DNA of 64,000 bases from NCBI GenBank assembly GCA_009617715.1, contig VTFK01000344.1, forward strand, positions 1 through 64,000, written 5' to 3'. The DNA comes from Plectrocnemia conspersa (lineage: Eukaryota > Arthropoda > Insecta > Trichoptera > Polycentropodidae). The notes beneath the pieces are model-generated. The model was not told the origin of the DNA. It made no database searches and saw nothing but the letters and a program-made list of their open reading frames with translations. Position 1 is the stretch's first letter. Each line of letters starts with the position of its first letter. Made by a program: the position numbers and the translations under genes. This document shows positions 35,073 through 46,945 of this stretch, one piece after another.

Positions 35073-36345
35073 TTAATCTGAAGACAATGAAGAAATGGTA
35101 ACCTGCAGATCACTGTCATTCTCATTTTTCGCTGGTAAGGATGGGCCTGGCTTAAAAAAATTGTCCAACGTTGTTTGTCTTGCCTTTTTGTCTCTTTCGT
35201 TCTTTAGTGATTAATAACAGCTAATGGCTGAGTTAATTCCTCGAGAAACTTTAGCGCTACGTTCGACGTCAGGATCGTTTTTAAGGAAGATGTTTATTCC
35301 TTGTTCGAAATAGGAAAAAGCTTTTGAAATTTTTTTGATGTTAGCTGTTTGAATACAACAGGCTCTGTCTCTTCATCAAATGCCGGTTCTGCTTGCAACT
35401 GAATGAGTTCCTTATATGAAAGGGGTTCCCTATCAGCTTCAAGTAGTTCAAGCACATCACGTTCGTTCAAACCTTCAAAGCCGAGATCATGTGCTAGATC
35501 CAAAATGTTTTGCCTAATTTCAGGAAGGCAATTAACTTCTGCATCAGTACTTTTTACACATTCTGGCCATATTTTTTTCCAAACATGGTTCATTGTTGTT
35601 AATTTTAATTTTTTCCATGATTCACTGATGCTGTCAACAGCATCCTTGATGTTAAAGTTTTTCCAAAATGTTTTAATTGAAGATTTACCATCGGTTTCCC
35701 TTATAAGTTGTCGGAAAGTTCGGCGTGGGCAATATGCCTTAAAAGTGGCTATTGCACCCTGATCCATTGATTGGATCATAGCTGTTGTATTTTTCGGAAG
35801 GTACTCAATCATGACATCTTCAGATAGTTCGGATAAATTAGTAGGATGCCCTGGTGCATTATCCAAAATTAGCAAAGCCTTGTTGCTTAAGTTATTGTCT
35901 CGCAAATATTTTTTCACTTCTGTGCAAAAGTGATTTTTGAACCAATCCTCTAAAATAGCTTTAGTCATCCAAGCTTGCTTGTTGGATCTCCATATGACGG
36001 GTAATTGATTTTTATTTAGTCCTTTAAGAGGCCTTGGATTTTCGGACAAATATATTAAAAGTGGTTTTAGCTTAAAATCACCCGCGGCATTTGAACCAAG
36101 TAGCAAAGTTAATCGTTCTTTATACACCTTATAACCAGTGCAGATTTTTCGGTTTTTGAAATGTACGTGCAATCAGGCATTCGCTTCCAATAAAGCCCTG
36201 TTTCGTCTACGTTAAACACTTGTTCAGATTTATGACCACCTCTTTCAATAATTCCCTTTAAAATGTTGGGATATTCCTTAGATGCGGCCTCATCGGCGCT
36301 AGCTGCTTCACTTTTCATTTTAAAATTATGCAAATTAAATCTATT
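35073..36345 (-). pseudogene. Tigger-like transposase (DDE_1), two frameshifts and one stop
   Basis: Cut-and-paste transposase of the pogo/Tigger group (DDE_1, CENP-B related). In order: EAASADEAASKEYPNI, then FNVDETGLYWKRMPD (first Asp, 36205-36207), a one-base frameshift near 36138, then GYKVYKERLTLLLGSNAAGD, then KPLLIYLSENPRPLKG, then LLILDNAPGHP (second Asp, 35861-35863), then MDQGAIATFKAYCPRRTF (third Asp, 35762-35764; 32 residues between them). A second frameshift near 35315 leads into YFEQGINIFLKNDPDVERS, an in-frame TAA (35211-35213), then QTTLDNFFKPGP and the final stop at 35073-35075. All three catalytic acids are kept. The CENP-B-type helix-turn-helix N-terminus (usually some 150-200 residues) is absent because the element's 5' region is only about 150 bp. 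Not functional as written. Confidence 0.92.
35154..35177 (-). other. PIP-box-like motif in transposase tail
   Basis: QTTLDNFF fits the PCNA-interacting consensus Q-x-x-(L/I/M/V)-x-x-(F/Y)-(F/Y). PCNA binding through such a C-terminal motif is established for the Drosophila pogo transposase; here it is inferred from the motif only. It lies beyond the in-frame stop. Confidence 0.6.
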
Positions 36346-36474
36346 TTTAATTTTTTTTAAAAATCGACATCGAAAAAAAGTTTTTTTGCCGTTATAGCGA
36401 AACATTTTAGGCCGTAAATCGAAAACGTGCCTTAATTGAAAATGGCTGTTATAGCGAAAGGCCGTATAAAGAGC

Positions 36475-36497
36475 GGCCGTATAGAGAGGTATGGGTG
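36475..36497 (-). repeat. Tigger terminal inverted repeat, 5' end of transposase side
   Basis: Inverse partner of 34735-34757, followed by TA at 36498-36499. GGCCGTATA occurs again about 18 bp inside. Confidence 0.9.
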
Positions 36498-36499
36498 TA

Positions 36500-39010
36500 A
36501 TTATTTTTATTGTTACACACATACTTCAATAAATTAGTTATTTTCTTATAAAAATATTTTATAATTAATTTTTAATAAGCAACTCTTCTGTGAAAATATA
36601 ACTAACCGTCTAATATAAAAAGATAACATTTATTAAATAAATACTAACGATTTAAAAAACCAACCTACTTACCGTTTAATTAAAATTTTATGTATTAGAA
36701 CTACTAACCGTTTATTTAAATCCATGAATCAGATTAAAATAAATTCACTAACCAATAAAGACTGATATATAAGTAAAATATTCAAAACATTTGCTTTTCA
36801 CATTATAATTTAAATATAATACAATTTATTTCGACTGAAGTATACTAATATTAGATATTTAACTTTATTTATGCTATGTGTATCTAAAATTCTTGCGTTC
36901 TAGGTATTATATACATAAAAATAATAAACCATTGGTGCTTGATTCGATTGCCATAATAAAATCTAAAAAGTATAATTGTTTAATATCCAGCCATTTTGAT
37001 TTGTATGGAAACATTTAACGATTCAAACGGTGCTGTGAAGTTTAAAATCAATAAAAAATAAGTTATAAAACCCCACGCCTATTAGTAGGTGTTGTAACAT
37101 ATGTTTGTCATTGTACTACCATAGATTTCTTATATACGAGTAAATATAATATAACAAAAATGTTTTAGGTAGCTAGATTTTTTTTAAATATTCAAAGTAA
37201 CTTTAATGCCTAATGAGTTTCGAGACCACTGATCTATATATTATACTGATATATTAGAGTGTAATGGTCATTCTACCTTTTCTATCTAATTTAATTCCTT
37301 AAAAATTATATTTCAGCAAAAAATAAAAACGCTTTGTAACGTCGAATGTAGTGTACCCAGCCAAGACATCGTTTTCAATTTCGTAGTAAAATATTTGATA
37401 TACGCCGTGTGAACACATGTCTATTCTTTTCTTGCACATTGTGTGTGTTGTATGTTTTTCATGTTCAGTTCGAACATGTCTCGACGGGTTCGGATATCTG
37501 GATTGAATTTAATTCAAATCTTCTATCGTGGCATATTCATGTCGTAGCACAAATACAACGTATGAAAATTGATATTAAACTTTCGAAGGCCGATGTTGGA
37601 ATTAATAATGTAGCTTGGATAAATTGCAGGAAGCGAAACGACGACTCATGCTGAGATCTAAATGTGGAACGTTGTGTCTAAAATCATACTGAAACGTCTG
37701 AAATATATGTACATATGTACATTGTATATGGTGCAGCATCATGTCTGTGTAATTCTTCTATGTCAATTTATATTAATGAAAATTTTGCCGTTCATCCGAC
37801 CTTAGATGCACAGACGATGTAATTTTAGACATTAGTTTGCTTATTTAGGTTACAGTTAAAGCTGCATTTAATTTTGTATTATTTGTATATAGATAAAGAG
37901 AAAATTGGTAGAGTAGTATTTAAATTTTTAAAGGGTATATTTTGTTTGACATTGTAAAGCTTCAAGTAATACAAGTGTTTAACAAGAGCCCGTCGTATTT
38001 TGCATTATTCATTTGAATTGCGAATTACAGTTTAAATTTCTCAATAATACTAATATATAAAGGGTGATATAAAGATATATAATATATTATATTTTTTTCT
38101 ATTTTCTCGAGAATTTTTTTGAATTTATTTGTTTTACAAAATGATTTTTTTGTTAAAAAAAATTTATAAAAATATTTTAAACGGCTTACAACCACTGAAA
38201 TTTTCAAAACACGTAGTGGTTTGAATCCGTTAAATTTACTGCTGTATTTCGAAGCAGGTACCGAAAAATGAGACAGGGATACCTAGAAAACATTATTTGA
38301 CAATATTAGTTTTATGACCGACTTTAGGAATGCCGATTAGCAAACAATTCGTTATGTTTTCTTTTAAAATTTTCTGATAAACAAAAAAATCAAGGATCGT
38401 TGACTTAAAAATACTTGAAAATATTAAGAAAGGATTCGTTCACCAGTTTCAATGTAAATGTTATATAAATCATACGATAAGATCAATTTTTGAAAATATT
38501 TACGCAATAAATATTTTATTCAGTATTACAATAATATTTTATACAAAAATTGTTAAAATTATGCACTCGTTTATAATAAACGTTTTACAATTATTTGCAT
38601 TTATTTATATTTTAATTATTAACTATAATATAATCTACATGAATAAATATTAATCTATATTGGTGTAAATAAAACCAGTAAAAGATTTTTTTAATACGTT
38701 TATTTCAATAACATATATCATTTTAGAAACATATTAATTATATATAATATACTATACATGTTACTTATTTATACATTTTTTCATGTTTAAAATTTGTTAT
38801 TAGCTACAATTTAATAACAATATAAAATAAAACGATTGTGGTTGTAATTTAAGAAAAAAAACTCAAAAAAATATTGTACAATTTTAGCAAAATAAAAATA
38901 TAGGAAACAAAACAAAATAAGTGAAAATATGAGTACATTTCTTTGGACAACTGGAACTATTGATATGTTGTTTTTAGACTCTAAAACATTATGTTCTTTG
39001 ACAATTTTTT
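36500..39010. other. A+T-rich spacer
   Basis: Only a small GC-richer patch at 37330-37660 stands out; its 81-codon plus frame has no recognisable domain. An ATATGTACATATGTACAT simple-sequence stretch lies near 37705. No gene is supported. Confidence 0.35.
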
Positions 39011-39016
39011 GTTTGT

Positions 39017-39090
39017 ATTTAAATTCAAAGTTGTTTTTATCGTAGTCACCAATACACGACATTAGTGGGTTAGTGTGGTTTCGCGAAATA
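39017..39090 (-). repeat. interspersed repeat A, copy 4 (5' part only)
   Basis: TTGTTTTTATCGTAGTC, then ATTAGTGGGTTAGTGTGG, match 21478-21532. On the minus strand NHTNPLMSCIGDYDKNNF parallels NHTNPLISGIGDYDKNNF of copy 2. Similarity fades below about 38980, so the downstream part is missing or replaced. Confidence 0.65.
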
Positions 39091-39099
39091 TTTTTTATA

Positions 39100-42000
39100 T
39101 TTTCTGGTATAAAAATGACAGTACTCTTTAATTGTTTATATTTTAAAGCTAATATGATTTCTTAGGATTAGTTTAAAATGGTGTATCATATATTATTTAT
39201 ATAGTTTTATTGAATGACTTGTAATTTAGAGTAATTTGTACTAATGGTGTTATTCCACACCGGGCAGGCATATGTACTATATTAAAATGGGGCAAATTAA
39301 TTGTTTATAGATGAATCAATTTTATTTTTGATAGTTGGCGCTATTTTTATTGAATTCAGGTCTAAGGGCCGCATGGCGGCAAGCCCTTTAAAGCAAAGTT
39401 CCGAAATATGACTGTTAAATTTAAGCTTGGAGTCCAGGTGTTTTACGTTACTGAATAAAAGCAAGACATTTAAATTAGCTACAACTCTATAACGCTAATA
39501 AATTATAATACTAAATTTGTAAGCAAAGAGAGATCACATTAAATGAGCTGCAGAATTCATAAAACATAAAAGTAAATAATTATAATATTATTACTACTCT
39601 TACAAAATACTTTTAATTTTAATAATTTAATTATAATTTTTCTAATTGCTATTTTTAATAATATATAAAATATTAGCTTTCCATTTATTTTTTTAAGACT
39701 AGTAATTAATGGAGAAAATTTTATTGTACTTATAACATAAACACATTAGTGTCTAGACAGGTGGCTACATAATCAAATTAACTACAATCTCAGACGTTCT
39801 AATATGCACAGTTTAAATAAACACTGACATCACACACATAAATATTTCAATTATACGAAACAAACTCTAAACTTTCCCACAATCGTATTTCGGTTCACCT
39901 ACCTCCAAAATAAAAAAACCACCCCGTAAAGGAGCTTTAATTCGGTTTAACACAATACAGAAACACAGTTACGGTCGCATAAATTCTTGGCACTCGCGAT
40001 TTTTAATCCATTTGCAGGCTTGTGGATGAGAAAGAGTATACCGTGTTTTTTTATACTGAAAAAGATCTACTGGATTATACCGTGATTTACAATGCGATTC
40101 TGCCCCTTTAGTTGGGAATTACAGGTGTGAAAGAGTTAACTCCGAAATCGGTTTCGGAAATAGCCTCGCGCTGACTGCATTTTAAATTAACTCCAACCCC
40201 TTTTTCTCGTTAATTTATATCTTCGAATAATCGGGAAATTGAAATACTGGAAGAATTATACGGTATGAAAAAAGTTGCAAGAGACGTAATAGATTGAAAT
40301 ACTCTCCGATACGTGTCTTTGACACAAAATGTGAAAAAGTAGTAGCTTGTAAATTTTATAGAAACTTATATTATACAAGGGACTCCTGTTACACAGATTG
40401 CTCTCAGTCTGCGGCTTTATCCAACCAATTTCCGTTTTGGCTCAATCGAAAGCCTTGATTTTCATTCTTATAAAAGGATATTCAGCCAGTGGATATCTGT
40501 AGCTTATTTTGTTTAAAATGTATTTTGTATAATATATAAATATATTTCGCTTTATGTCATGTTATGTATTTGTATATTATTTTGTGGTTGGTTTGAATTA
40601 ATATTAAATAAATATAAAACCCCTATAGTAGTTATCAAAAATAAAAATTTAGCCAAGTTGTGAACCTAAAGGAAAAACTTTTCTGGGGAAAACGGGAATA
40701 TTAGGACTTAATTTTAGTGTGAAAATATATCGAAAGATGGCATTAATAATATTTTAATTAATTTCATTGTTAAACCTCACTATTTATATGCTATACTTTT
40801 AACTGCATAATAAGCAATAATTACATTAAATTAATTATTTTGCAATAATAATTCATTACAATAAAAAATATTTTATGTGTAAAACAATAAAACTTTATTT
40901 TTTTTATAAAAAATATTAAGATAAAATAAGCTTTGAATTATAAATGTATTATAAATAAATGTTTTATGTAACAATAAGTATGCACAACCCGAAATTCATA
41001 AACTTGCAATTAGGCAAGAAATTGGTTTTGCTCATACATAGTTATAGCATAGTATAAAAATATTAGTGATTAAGCCAAGAAGCTAAGTTTTTGGATACGA
41101 GTCTTTATAAATGGTTTATCTCGAATATTGTTTTTTTTTAAGTTGCAGGGTATTTAATTAATTTTATTAAAATTATCTAAATTGTAGATTTACATAGTTT
41201 TTTTGTTAAAATATATACATAAAAAGGTTTAAAATATTATAGACAAGTTAAAGATTAAAAACATTGTATATTAAAAGTAATATTATGGACAAGCTAAAGT
41301 TTAAAAATATTAAGATGTTCTCTGATTTTTTAAAATAAGAAATAATTTAAATATTTATTTTATATAAATATTATTTTTGAGATAAATCGATAATTGTACA
41401 ATAGTGTATCAAATAAATATATAAAGTATCTCTCTCTTTAACCAATAAAAATCGTGTTTAAAAAACACTTCGTCGTTCAATATGTTTTATGAAGTAATTT
41501 TAATTATCCATTTAATTAAAATAGCATGCGTAAAAAAATTATTGATCTTGAATTTTCACGTATACAAATTATGGCGATTTTTATTACTTTTATTATAACA
41601 TAATACGATAAAAACTTATAAGTATTTCTGTTATTTGACATCCTTGACATTTTTAACAGTTTTGTAAAAAACAATTAATTTTTCAATTATAAAATAATAA
41701 GAGCCGCTCATTTAATAAAATGGACGAACTGAACTAATAGTTTTTTTATTTGCTAAAATTAGACTCATAGTATTTAAATTAAATATAAAATTTTTTTTAT
41801 TGGCAATATTCTGCAAACACTAAATATTTTTAGACCGTTTATGAGCTTTATGAAACTTTACATTTGTAATTATTAGATTTTATGGCTTATATATTTATAT
41901 TTATTGTTTTACTAAATATTCTACAAATATTTTTAATAAACGGACATGATATGATCTTAAATATGAAATTTTAAAATTATATTGTAGCAGTGGTTGGAAT

Positions 42001-42100
42001 CATTTTTTTTAATATATTAAAAAATTCACTTTTAAATGTTAATATTAATTTTAATGATTTTTAAATATATAACATTTTTTCATCTCTCGGTCATTTTCTT
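39100..42100. other. A+T-rich spacer with islets
   Basis: GC-richer patches at 39355-39450 (GGGCCGCATGGCGGCAAGCCC) and 39880-40460 lie in otherwise very A+T-rich DNA. No sustained frame or known motif was found. Confidence 0.35.
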
Positions 42101-42325
42101 AATTTCATTACCAATAAATATTGGAGGATCTGATGCAGGATATTCCGATATTCCCTTTGTCATATCGTCGGATTTTTTTTTGTCTAGGAAATATATTGAT
42201 CAAAATAAATGGTAGTGGGAAGGCGCAAGGTCTAGAAAATAAGGTGGATGAGATAAAAACATACCGCCATGTTCCTTGATTTTATCAAGTCAATTTCGCC
42301 ACATGGGGAAATTTATAAGCGTCAC
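42100..42325 (-). pseudogene. mariner transposase C-terminal remnant
   Basis: On the minus strand: PHVAKLT, then (shifted) DKIKEHGGMFLSHPPYFLDL, then APSHYHLF, then a stop, then IYFLDKKKSDD, ISEYPASDPPIF and IGNEI. This follows the catalytic C-terminal half of mariner transposases (DNARPHxA...HPPYSPDLAPSDYHLF...FLxGKKF...GIEKL) in the right order and spacing. The third catalytic Asp (APSD) is replaced by His (42215-42217, GTG on the plus strand). With a frameshift before and a stop after, this is an old dead copy. The N-terminal half and the terminal repeats were not found. Confidence 0.85.
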
Positions 42326-42589
42326 TAAAAGAACACTGCAAAATATATTCAAGATTTTTTTTGATAAACTTATTCAAAATAATGTGTACGTAGATAAACA
42401 TTTTTTAAATTTTGTCTGTAAATGCAACATAATAACAAACATTCTCCCCTTTCATTTTAAAGCCAATTTACTCCAGGCTATTAATATTATAATAATGATA
42501 GTCTATGATAAGTTGGAATACCGTATTAGATTGAACACATGTATAGCATATATTGTGATGTCAAAGTTTTACCTAATATTGAGCGACTA

Positions 42590-42880
42590 ACGATCAAAAA
42601 CAACAAAGTTTCAGCTACGATTGCATCGTTTCCACCAAAAGGGAGACGAAAAAGACCGGCGACAATGGCACAGTCGCTATAGTATTTGTTTGCTGTTGCC
42701 TATTGCAGGGGCCCTTTTAGTATTTTTAATCAAGTTTTATAGCCGGAGCTGAAGGGGTCGAGAGACGAGTACAATTTTCGTTGTCTGACTTTCGTCTATG
42801 TTTACTATACTCGTTCGATATAAACGTTGCGCCGTTTGTTTAATGAAAAACTTTTTCACATTTAAGTGCCTTTTTTTATT
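42590..42880. other. GC-richer non-coding islet
   Basis: Mixed composition with CAGGGGCCCTTTTAG near 42707 and GGGTCGAGAGACGAG near 42755. Frames are broken; no motif is recognised. Confidence 0.35.
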
Positions 42881-43719
42881 TTGAAGCTGAGCGAGCAGCA
42901 AAGAATAATTTATATCCTGGTATATAAATATAAATTATATTTTTTAAATTGATATATGTATAATACTTGATATATACTTATATCTGAATTGTATTATAAA
43001 AAAATAATTGAGAAACGATAAACCATTAACTTTCGTGGAATAATGAAGTTGTATGTTACTTTAGTAATACTGTTATATAACTTAAAGCTCTCAAAGTTAA
43101 AGGAGTTACATTATTTACGACCATTAAAGTCGTTATATGCCTTTAAACTTCGTTTGATAGACATCCAATCTTATAAAACCGCATGCATGTAAATCGGCAG
43201 AAGTAAGTCAGTTTTATTGAGCTTCTTATTCATAGAGTTAAAGGTTTATATAATTATCGATAGGACATTACACAGTAAATTTATGATGTACAGTAACCTC
43301 TTATATAACATTATATCGTGTAAGTTATTTAATTACGTTGCTTTAGTCTTGTATAAATATATACATAAGTATAAGCTAATTATTTATTTTTGTGATACTT
43401 CTATAAATTTGCTTAAAAACTAATGTTGAGAATCAGATTTTTTTTTATATTTACTACATAGTTTATATTTTTTATAGTTTTGTCAATCACACACTTTAAG
43501 GCATTTAATATTATAAACAAAAATATTTTAAGTGGTATTTGTCACTTATATATTGCATTACACGATTCTTTGAAATTAAAAATCTAGATAACTATTATTT
43601 TTATAATATTATATTTTATCATACATATCCCTAAATGAAAGTATCCATTATTCGACTAATCAAGCATATCTGACAAACTATGCCACTTAATTACGTTTCG
43701 TCCACAAATATGTCTACAA

Positions 43720-44290
43720 TATATTGTATAGAATTCGCAGAATGACATTCTTGCTAAATTGAAAAGACGTCGGATTTATCTTTTATTGGTACAGTTCAGA
43801 AAAAAAGCAATTCGAACCGGATTGGATGGATCCGAAGCTAGATAGAACGTCTGTCATAAAAATGCCCTTTTTGACGTCATGTGAACTTAATGACGCACCC
43901 TCGTGCACAAGACACTTCCCCGAGTGCCCCTCATATGTGTTGATCCGATTCAGATGAGATAAACTCGCTCCAGTTTGGCCAAAGCTCAAAGGGAAGCGAA
44001 ATGCCTCGTAGAGGAAATTAAATTCTCGCTCGTTTGTTTCGCACCGTTTTGCGTAGCGTGTATAGTAAAGTTCCTCATGTGAGTGCTTTCCACTATTTTC
44101 CAATTAAATTCAAAGCTCATCTGGGAATACAAAATTTAATTTTGGCGCAGTCTGCGGGTTTATACACGGCGGTGGATTTTTTCTTTAGTCGTCCGCACAA
44201 AGCTTGGGCATCCGATGTCGTCGGACGAGAGAATGGGATTTGATGAGTTACTTTTTTCGAGGGCCATTGAAGCGGTTTCATTTTAACCCC
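43720..44290. other. GC-richer non-coding islet
   Basis: Overlapping frames on both strands (106 codons minus at 43783-44103; 69 codons plus at 44034-44243), none with a recognisable domain. The two-strand openness follows from composition. Candidate conserved non-coding DNA. Confidence 0.35.
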
Positions 44291-45049
44291 TTTTAAAACA
44301 AGCTGGTATCCATAAACATATTAATATTTTTTTATTACTGGTTTAAAAAAATATTATAATAACTCACATTTTCTGAAGCATCGCACGAATATATACGTCC
44401 TTGATTAAAATAGTGGGGTATCTAAAAACATGTGTTGTATCTAAATAATTTGTGAATAAAATATAATTAAGTATTTTTACATAATTAAGACTCAAATTGG
44501 GTAAATCGCATCAAAGGACTTTCGCACAATCTTCAAGTGTCCATTCTCAGCGTTAATGAGCTTATTCCGTGCTTTTATTTTTTTCTGAAAGTCTTGACCT
44601 ATATGATGATTTTCTAGCTCTAGGTTTCATTTCTTTAACCCTTGTGCTTATCTTTTATAGCCACGACTGTATATATGCAACAGCAGTATTAGAGTGATCT
44701 AGAATAAAAAATGTGAATGACATAAATAAACGATAAGGGCAAAAATGTTGTTCATCAAACCTTTTGTTTAAATATACATAATCTACTATTCTAATCGACG
44801 TATGCCTCAACATGAGCCATTATATAAAAAAATCAACAATAAATTGTTAGTGTTTCTCAATCAAAAACACATCATGGATTTTTCATGGTTTGAATGTATC
44901 GACGAATATGTGTCGTATGCTATAATTTTGACGATCCTTTACATATAGTAACTATATACGATTTGAAGGCAATATAATATCGTATGTGAGTTTAAGTGCA
45001 TTGTAATACGATATTCACATTTTGACATAGCACCGTATGAGACCAAGCA

Positions 45050-45340
45050 GCAGGGATGATAAAAGTTTAAAATGTATTCGTATGTGTTCTTTCAAAAATT
45101 CACTAACGCTTCACGTGAGCCATAGTCACATATTCACGGGGGGTTTCACAGTGTCTGCTCATCTCCACTGTCTGGCCGATATTATTGGTCTGGATGCTTC
45201 TTTATTGTAGCAAAGGATGGTCACATCCCGAAACGCCCACCTGTAGGTACCGGTCGAACAAAAACGACCGAGATATACGACACTCACCATATTGTATATC
45301 AACCCGTTCCAGTTGAAAACAGTAGCCTACTGCGTCGAAA
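45050..45340. other. GC-richer islet, possible old repeat
   Basis: ACGCTTCACGTGAGCCATAG (45109) resembles TGCCTCAACATGAGCCATTA (about 44800), and GGTCGAACAAAAACGACC (45252-45269) forms a short stem. No family is recognised. Confidence 0.3.
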
Positions 45341-45636
45341 TGTAAAATGCATTTAATTTTTTATATGATGTTTAAGAAAAGTTCATGAAACAAAATATAT
45401 TGATATGTTATATGATAGGCTGTATCGTATCAATAATCTACTATCAATATTTATTTATTCAAATTAAGACCATTGTGACCTGGAAGTTATGATCTAATGC
45501 GCTAAAAGTATAAAACATGAAAAGAGGATATACATAAATCACCTCAAAAGATGTGAACTGAACCAACTCCCCGTATGTTAACAATATAATATCAAGATTT
45601 CGATGCATCGTATTGATCAGTCAAATTACTATTTCC

Positions 45637-46045
45637 CTAGAAAAGTGCCCTAGTTCTAGCCTTTACATAGCTTACATACCGAAGGAATTTACGCTGTACT
45701 TTTTCTAGCCGCAATTCATTGAATTGAATCATTACGACTAAATTCCATATATTGCAGCTAGCTTCTAGTATGCTGCAAACTGGGGCATCATAAAAAGTGC
45801 ATAATACCAAAGTTTTCATAAAGTAGCGCGAATTTCTTAAGAAAAAAAACTGAGCATCTTTGTCGATCTGCTATGGGTCTCTGCAATATGTAGGCTTAAT
45901 TTCTAGTGCTTATTTAATATTACACCAAGATCATTATTAAAAGAAGGCCTGTATAGAATCTATCCACCGACTTTATAGGAGTATTCCGTCGGCATCGAAT
46001 ACATTTAAAATAAAATTGTGACATTTCAAGACACTGAAAGGCAGT
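45637..46045 (-). pseudogene. LINE ORF2 remnant downstream of reverse transcriptase (Jockey/CR1-like)
   Basis: On the minus strand, VLKCHNFILNVF, then YKVGG, then FNNDLGVILNK, then LSLHIAET, then SRSTKMLSFFS, followed in another frame by VCSILEASCNIWN and LEKVQRKFLRYVSYVK. This is the ordered tail of Jockey/CR1-type reverse transcriptases (NxxKCxxxxF...YxLxG...DLGVxxDxxLxFxxHI...LVRSxLEYxxxxWxP...IExVQRRFLRY). Stops and at least one frameshift interrupt it. The polymerase core (FxDD motif) would lie further right but was not recognised beyond 46045. Confidence 0.8.
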
Positions 46046-46152
46046 TGATTATCAAAAGCCTATTTCCATTAAATTAAATTGTTTTTCAAGTGAAAATTCA
46101 TCACGTAATATTCTACATAAAACAGTTTTAGAATCTAGCAGGTATTATACTC

Positions 46153-46237
46153 TCCATCTTATTCTCAATTATGAATATTGCTGAAATATATAGCTCTCGA
46201 ACTGACTGTGTTAACGTAAATATAGTATAAGCTAAGA
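46153..46237. mobile_element. second copy of the foldback MITE, one arm only
   Basis: Matches the right arm of the element at 12308-12623: CCATCT, TCTCAATTATGAATA, TAGCTCTCGAACTGACTG, GTTAACG and AGTATA occur in the same order and spacing. The left arm is absent. It sits directly 3' of the LINE remnant. Confidence 0.7.
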
Positions 46238-46719
46238 TTACTAGGATTTTAATTCTTTAATATTTGCTAATATTCCTTAATATAAAATAGCAGATTTTTA
46301 ATATTATAATTATTTATGATTTGAATAAGAAGTGTGTTTCTTTTTTCCATTTTATTTGCTTTCTTGGATTTTGAATATCTGAAACAAAAAAAATGATCTT
46401 GATCGTAATATTTTGTATACAATATATTACATGCCAATTAAAATTCTGCATTATCAAAACTTAAATGTCTATAATTTATTTTAACTACTTAACTGTTCAA
46501 GTTTTTAAATACGCTATTGCTGCCAATCTAATGTTTCTTAAAATCTTAAAAATATTCGAAGCAACTTTAATAAATGTCACATAATGTTAATGGATGTAGA
46601 TAAGTGGAGATTTTTCATAGATTTTTCTGAAAGCCATTCAATAACCAAATAATAGCTTTCTTTCTTATTCTGTTTACAATTATTATTTGTTTGTTTTATT
46701 TCAAAATCTTAACATTTGT

Positions 46720-46935
46720 GGTGACCGTTTGCCAAACATGACAACGTTACTCGGAACCACGTTAACACAGATTTTCAAGAAAAATATAAATAGTGATAAG
46801 ATTATCAAACGTTTCTCGGAGTTGTTAATAAAACATATCCCTTCATCAGATGCCAGGGATAGCAACACTTGGATAGTTGCTCTTGGGTCTTTGACAAGAG
46901 CAGAAAAGACGGGTAACATCCATTTTTTGGCCTGA
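46720..46935 (+). other. coding-like ORF, possible large-lipid-transfer-protein fragment
   Basis: An open frame encodes LPNMTTLLGTTLTQIFKKNI, then IIKRFSELLIKHIPSSDARD, then NTWIVALGSLTRAEKTGNIH. The helical repeat character and the W-x-V-A-L-G-S-L pattern recall the N-terminal helical domain of vitellogenin/apolipophorin proteins, where helix pairs end in ALGxxG-like turns. That link is tentative and rests on one short pattern. No splice sites were found that would make it an exon (no good donor before the stop at 46933-46935), and the next 120 bp show no continuation. It could equally be a pseudogene scrap or chance. Confidence 0.25.
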
Positions 46936-46945
46936 CGCCAGAATT

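Larger units (their letters stand above)
34735..36497 (-). mobile_element. pogo/Tigger DNA transposon, complete ends, internally deleted
   Basis: A 1763-bp element with both termini. The left tip CACCTATACCTCGCTTT and the right tip read inward, CACCCATACCTCTCTAT, agree over 23 bp with three mismatches and share ACGGCC beyond. Each tip abuts TA (34733-34734 and 36498-36499), the Tc1/mariner/pogo target. GCCGTATAACG/GCCGTTATAGCG motifs recur just inside the ends. The transposase is encoded on the minus strand. It lacks the N-terminal DNA-binding half, so the copy is an internal deletion derivative, but it is by far the youngest-looking element in the window. Confidence 0.92.

Noticed and set aside
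35403..35762. 119-aa plus-strand protein
   Set aside because: Antisense shadow of the Tigger transposase; serine-rich composition mirrors the opposite strand.
42276..42590. 104-aa plus-strand protein
   Set aside because: Its 5' part is antisense to the mariner remnant and the rest is A+T-driven; no motif.
43783..44243. Overlapping genes on both strands
   Set aside because: Openness on both strands reflects raised G+C; no motif in any frame.
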